DNA of 7,924 bases from Altererythrobacter sp. (GTDB lineage: Bacteria > Pseudomonadota > Alphaproteobacteria > Sphingomonadales > Sphingomonadaceae): the NCBI GenBank assembly GCA_023299945.1, contig JALZVZ010000159.1, positions 1 to 7,924 on the forward strand, written 5' to 3'. Below the pieces are notes generated by a model. That model did not search any database and was not told where the DNA came from. It saw only the letters and a list, made by a program, of their open reading frames with translations. Positions 6,554 to 7,924 of the stretch are shown here, one piece after another. The number at the start of each line of letters is the position of its first letter. Positions within the stretch are counted from its first letter, which is position 1. Both the position numbers and the translations under genes were made by a program.

Positions 6554-7924
6554 TTAGAACTCGTAACGAACACCCACCTGAATGCGCCATGTTGAGGCTG
6601 AGAACGCAATGTCATTGTCATCATCAGGGTTGAAGCCTGTGATAATGTAACGACCTTGGTCATCAACGCCGCCATCAACGACATCCACGAGGCCAGCAAA
6701 ACCGCCGCGTGAACGGAGGATGTTTGAACCGCCATCAATCAGATTGAGGAAATTGTCGAAATCGGCAAACAACTCAATCCGATCTTCCTTGATGCCGGTC
6801 AGGCTGCCGAGGAACGGCAATTCCTGGCTGATCCGCATATCAAGATCGATATGCCAATCATTGCGGCATGTGTTCCGGTCAATTGTTTCACCTGCAGTAA
6901 AGGAGCAATCGGTGTTCACATTGTTCACATAGTCGATCAGCGAAGTAACCGCGGCAGGATCTGACAAAGGAGAGACATTTGCGTCACTAACACCCGTTGG
7001 GATGTAAAGCAGCGCATTGTCATTGCCCGATGAACCATCAGCAAAAACGCCGCCGCCATCAAATGTCAGGCTGTATGGACGGCCTGAACGTGCACGGAAG
7101 AAGATACCAAGGTTCGTGTTGTAATCACCGAAGAACTCTTCGCGGAACGAAACGGCTGCTGTGAAATTGTGCCGTGTTTCAAAGTTCGATGTCGAGACCG
7201 CAGGATCTTGACGATCAAAAGCAGCAGTTACGTCAAAGGACGAGGTTGCTGTCGATGAGCCATTATTGCGTGCATTGCTTGAGTCAGTGAACGCATAGCC
7301 AAGGCGCAAAGACGTTCCGCCATTTTCAGTGAACACGCCGCCGTCAAAATTCTTCGACAGCAAGAATGATGCTGTGTGGCTATCCGAGCTTGGCCCATTG
7401 GTCAGCTGGATAAAGTCATCAACGCGTGGAGTTCCTCCCGTAACATTATTCACAAAACAATCAGCGGTTACCCCAGAATATGTCGGGGGAGTGCCGCCAT
7501 TATTCTGCAGCGTAGCATTACAGTCAGGAAAGCTGTTATCGATAGCGGCCAGAATTGGTCGACCGTCAACGGTGAAGCCATTCAGGCCTTGTGTGATGTT
7601 TGGTGTCTGCACCAAATCAACAAAGTTCAGCGGGTTTTTGAAACGCGAATAGATGTAATCAAGGTTCATCCGCCAGCCGCTGAAGAAGCCGGTTTCCGTG
7701 CCAATCTCGGTTGCGAAACCAAGGTTTGCACGAATAACAGTTGGAGACGAAATATCCGGGCTGGTTGATTGCGTATCCGCGCCGCCAGCAGCAGCCTGGG
7801 CCGATGCAGCAGCAATCGCACATTGAGGAACAACTGCAGCAGTGACTTGGATTTGACCTGTTGCTGGATCAATATTGAGATCCGCTGGATCACAATCGAA
7901 TGTATTGCCTTCGCCGGTTGAAAA
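6554..7924 (-). CDS. TonB-dependent receptor, Oar-like, C-terminal part (cut by window edge)
   Basis: Outer-membrane beta-barrel receptor. The 456 C-terminal residues are present, and the frame stays open to 7924, so the plug and any N-terminal carboxypeptidase-like domain lie outside. The internal Met at 7669 is not the start. Oar-type features include RARSGRPYSLTF (codons near 7090-7060), LLYIPTGVSDANV, and the TCRNDWHIDLDMRISQELP block near 6869-6813, a late barrel region. The protein ends WRIQVGVRYEF, with the terminal Phe expected of a strand recognised by the barrel assembly machinery. Long Asp/Asn/Gly-rich stretches between strands look like extracellular loops. Six cysteines occur, all in three local pairs, plus an Ala-rich patch near 7830-7787. 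Oar-like receptors are often tied to peptide or protease-related uptake or export, but the substrate cannot be told from this sequence. TonB-like partner: the gene at 2750-3493 is a candidate. Confidence 0.92.
   Translation of the reverse strand, partial: FSTGEGNTFDCDPADLNIDPATGQIQVTAAVVPQCAIAAASAQAAAGGADTQSTSPDISSPTVIRANLGFATEIGTETGFFSGWRMNLDYIYSRFKNPLNFVDLVQTPNITQGLNGFTVDGRPILAAIDNSFPDCNATLQNNGGTPPTYSGVTADCFVNNVTGGTPRVDDFIQLTNGPSSDSHTASFLLSKNFDGGVFTENGGTSLRLGYAFTDSSNARNNGSSTATSSFDVTAAFDRQDPAVSTSNFETRHNFTAAVSFREEFFGDYNTNLGIFFRARSGRPYSLTFDGGGVFADGSSGNDNALLYIPTGVSDANVSPLSDPAAVTSLIDYVNNVNTDCSFTAGETIDRNTCRNDWHIDLDMRISQELPFLGSLTGIKEDRIELFADFDNFLNLIDGGSNILRSRGGFAGLVDVVDGGVDDQGRYIITGFNPDDDNDIAFSASTWRIQVGVRYEF

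Noticed and set aside
7666..7893. 75-codon minus-strand frame at the right edge
   Set aside because: It overlaps the receptor reading frame, which stays open to 7924 and gives a sensible loop and strand sequence; the alternative is Leu/Arg-rich and without motif.

Overview
The window reads as chromosomal DNA of a Gram-negative bacterium, most likely an alphaproteobacterium of the Sphingomonadales. This is an inference from protein style: a TonB with a paired-cysteine C-terminal domain, an Oar-like TonB-dependent receptor, and a MASE1 hybrid kinase, all in moderately GC-rich DNA. I see no rRNA, tRNA, insertion sequence, CRISPR array, phage gene or attachment site. Coding density is high, and no gene-free stretch exceeds 300 bases.

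Layout, left to right. A short leader (1-156) precedes a plus-strand heme oxygenase-family gene (157-744). Convergent to it is a minus-strand block: TonB (3493-2750), then mannose-1-phosphate guanylyltransferase manC (2664-1624), then class I mannose-6-phosphate isomerase manA (1627-797). The manC stop and manA start overlap by 4 bases. A 79-79 bp-scale divergent gap (3494-3572) separates TonB from a 963-residue plus-strand hybrid sensor kinase (3579-6470). The kinase carries MASE1, PAS, HisKA, HATPase, REC and Hpt domains. A hairpin at 6497-6526 with T-rich tails on both strands sits between the kinase and a convergent minus-strand TonB-dependent receptor, whose N-terminal part lies beyond the right edge.

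How the genes work together. ManA and ManC supply two of the three steps from fructose-6-phosphate to GDP-mannose, the sugar donor for surface polysaccharide; phosphomannomutase is not in the window. TonB would energise outer-membrane receptors such as the one at the right end. The kinase is a complete phosphorelay up to Hpt, but no partner response regulator is visible, so its output is unknown. The heme oxygenase would release iron and biliverdin from heme; no phytochrome gene is visible in the window.

Most of this is recognisable housekeeping and envelope biology. I found no clear sign of an undescribed system. The points most worth checking are the cysteine pairing in the receptor, the unpartnered kinase flanked by TonB-related genes, the altered motif in ManC and the altered distal helix of the heme oxygenase.
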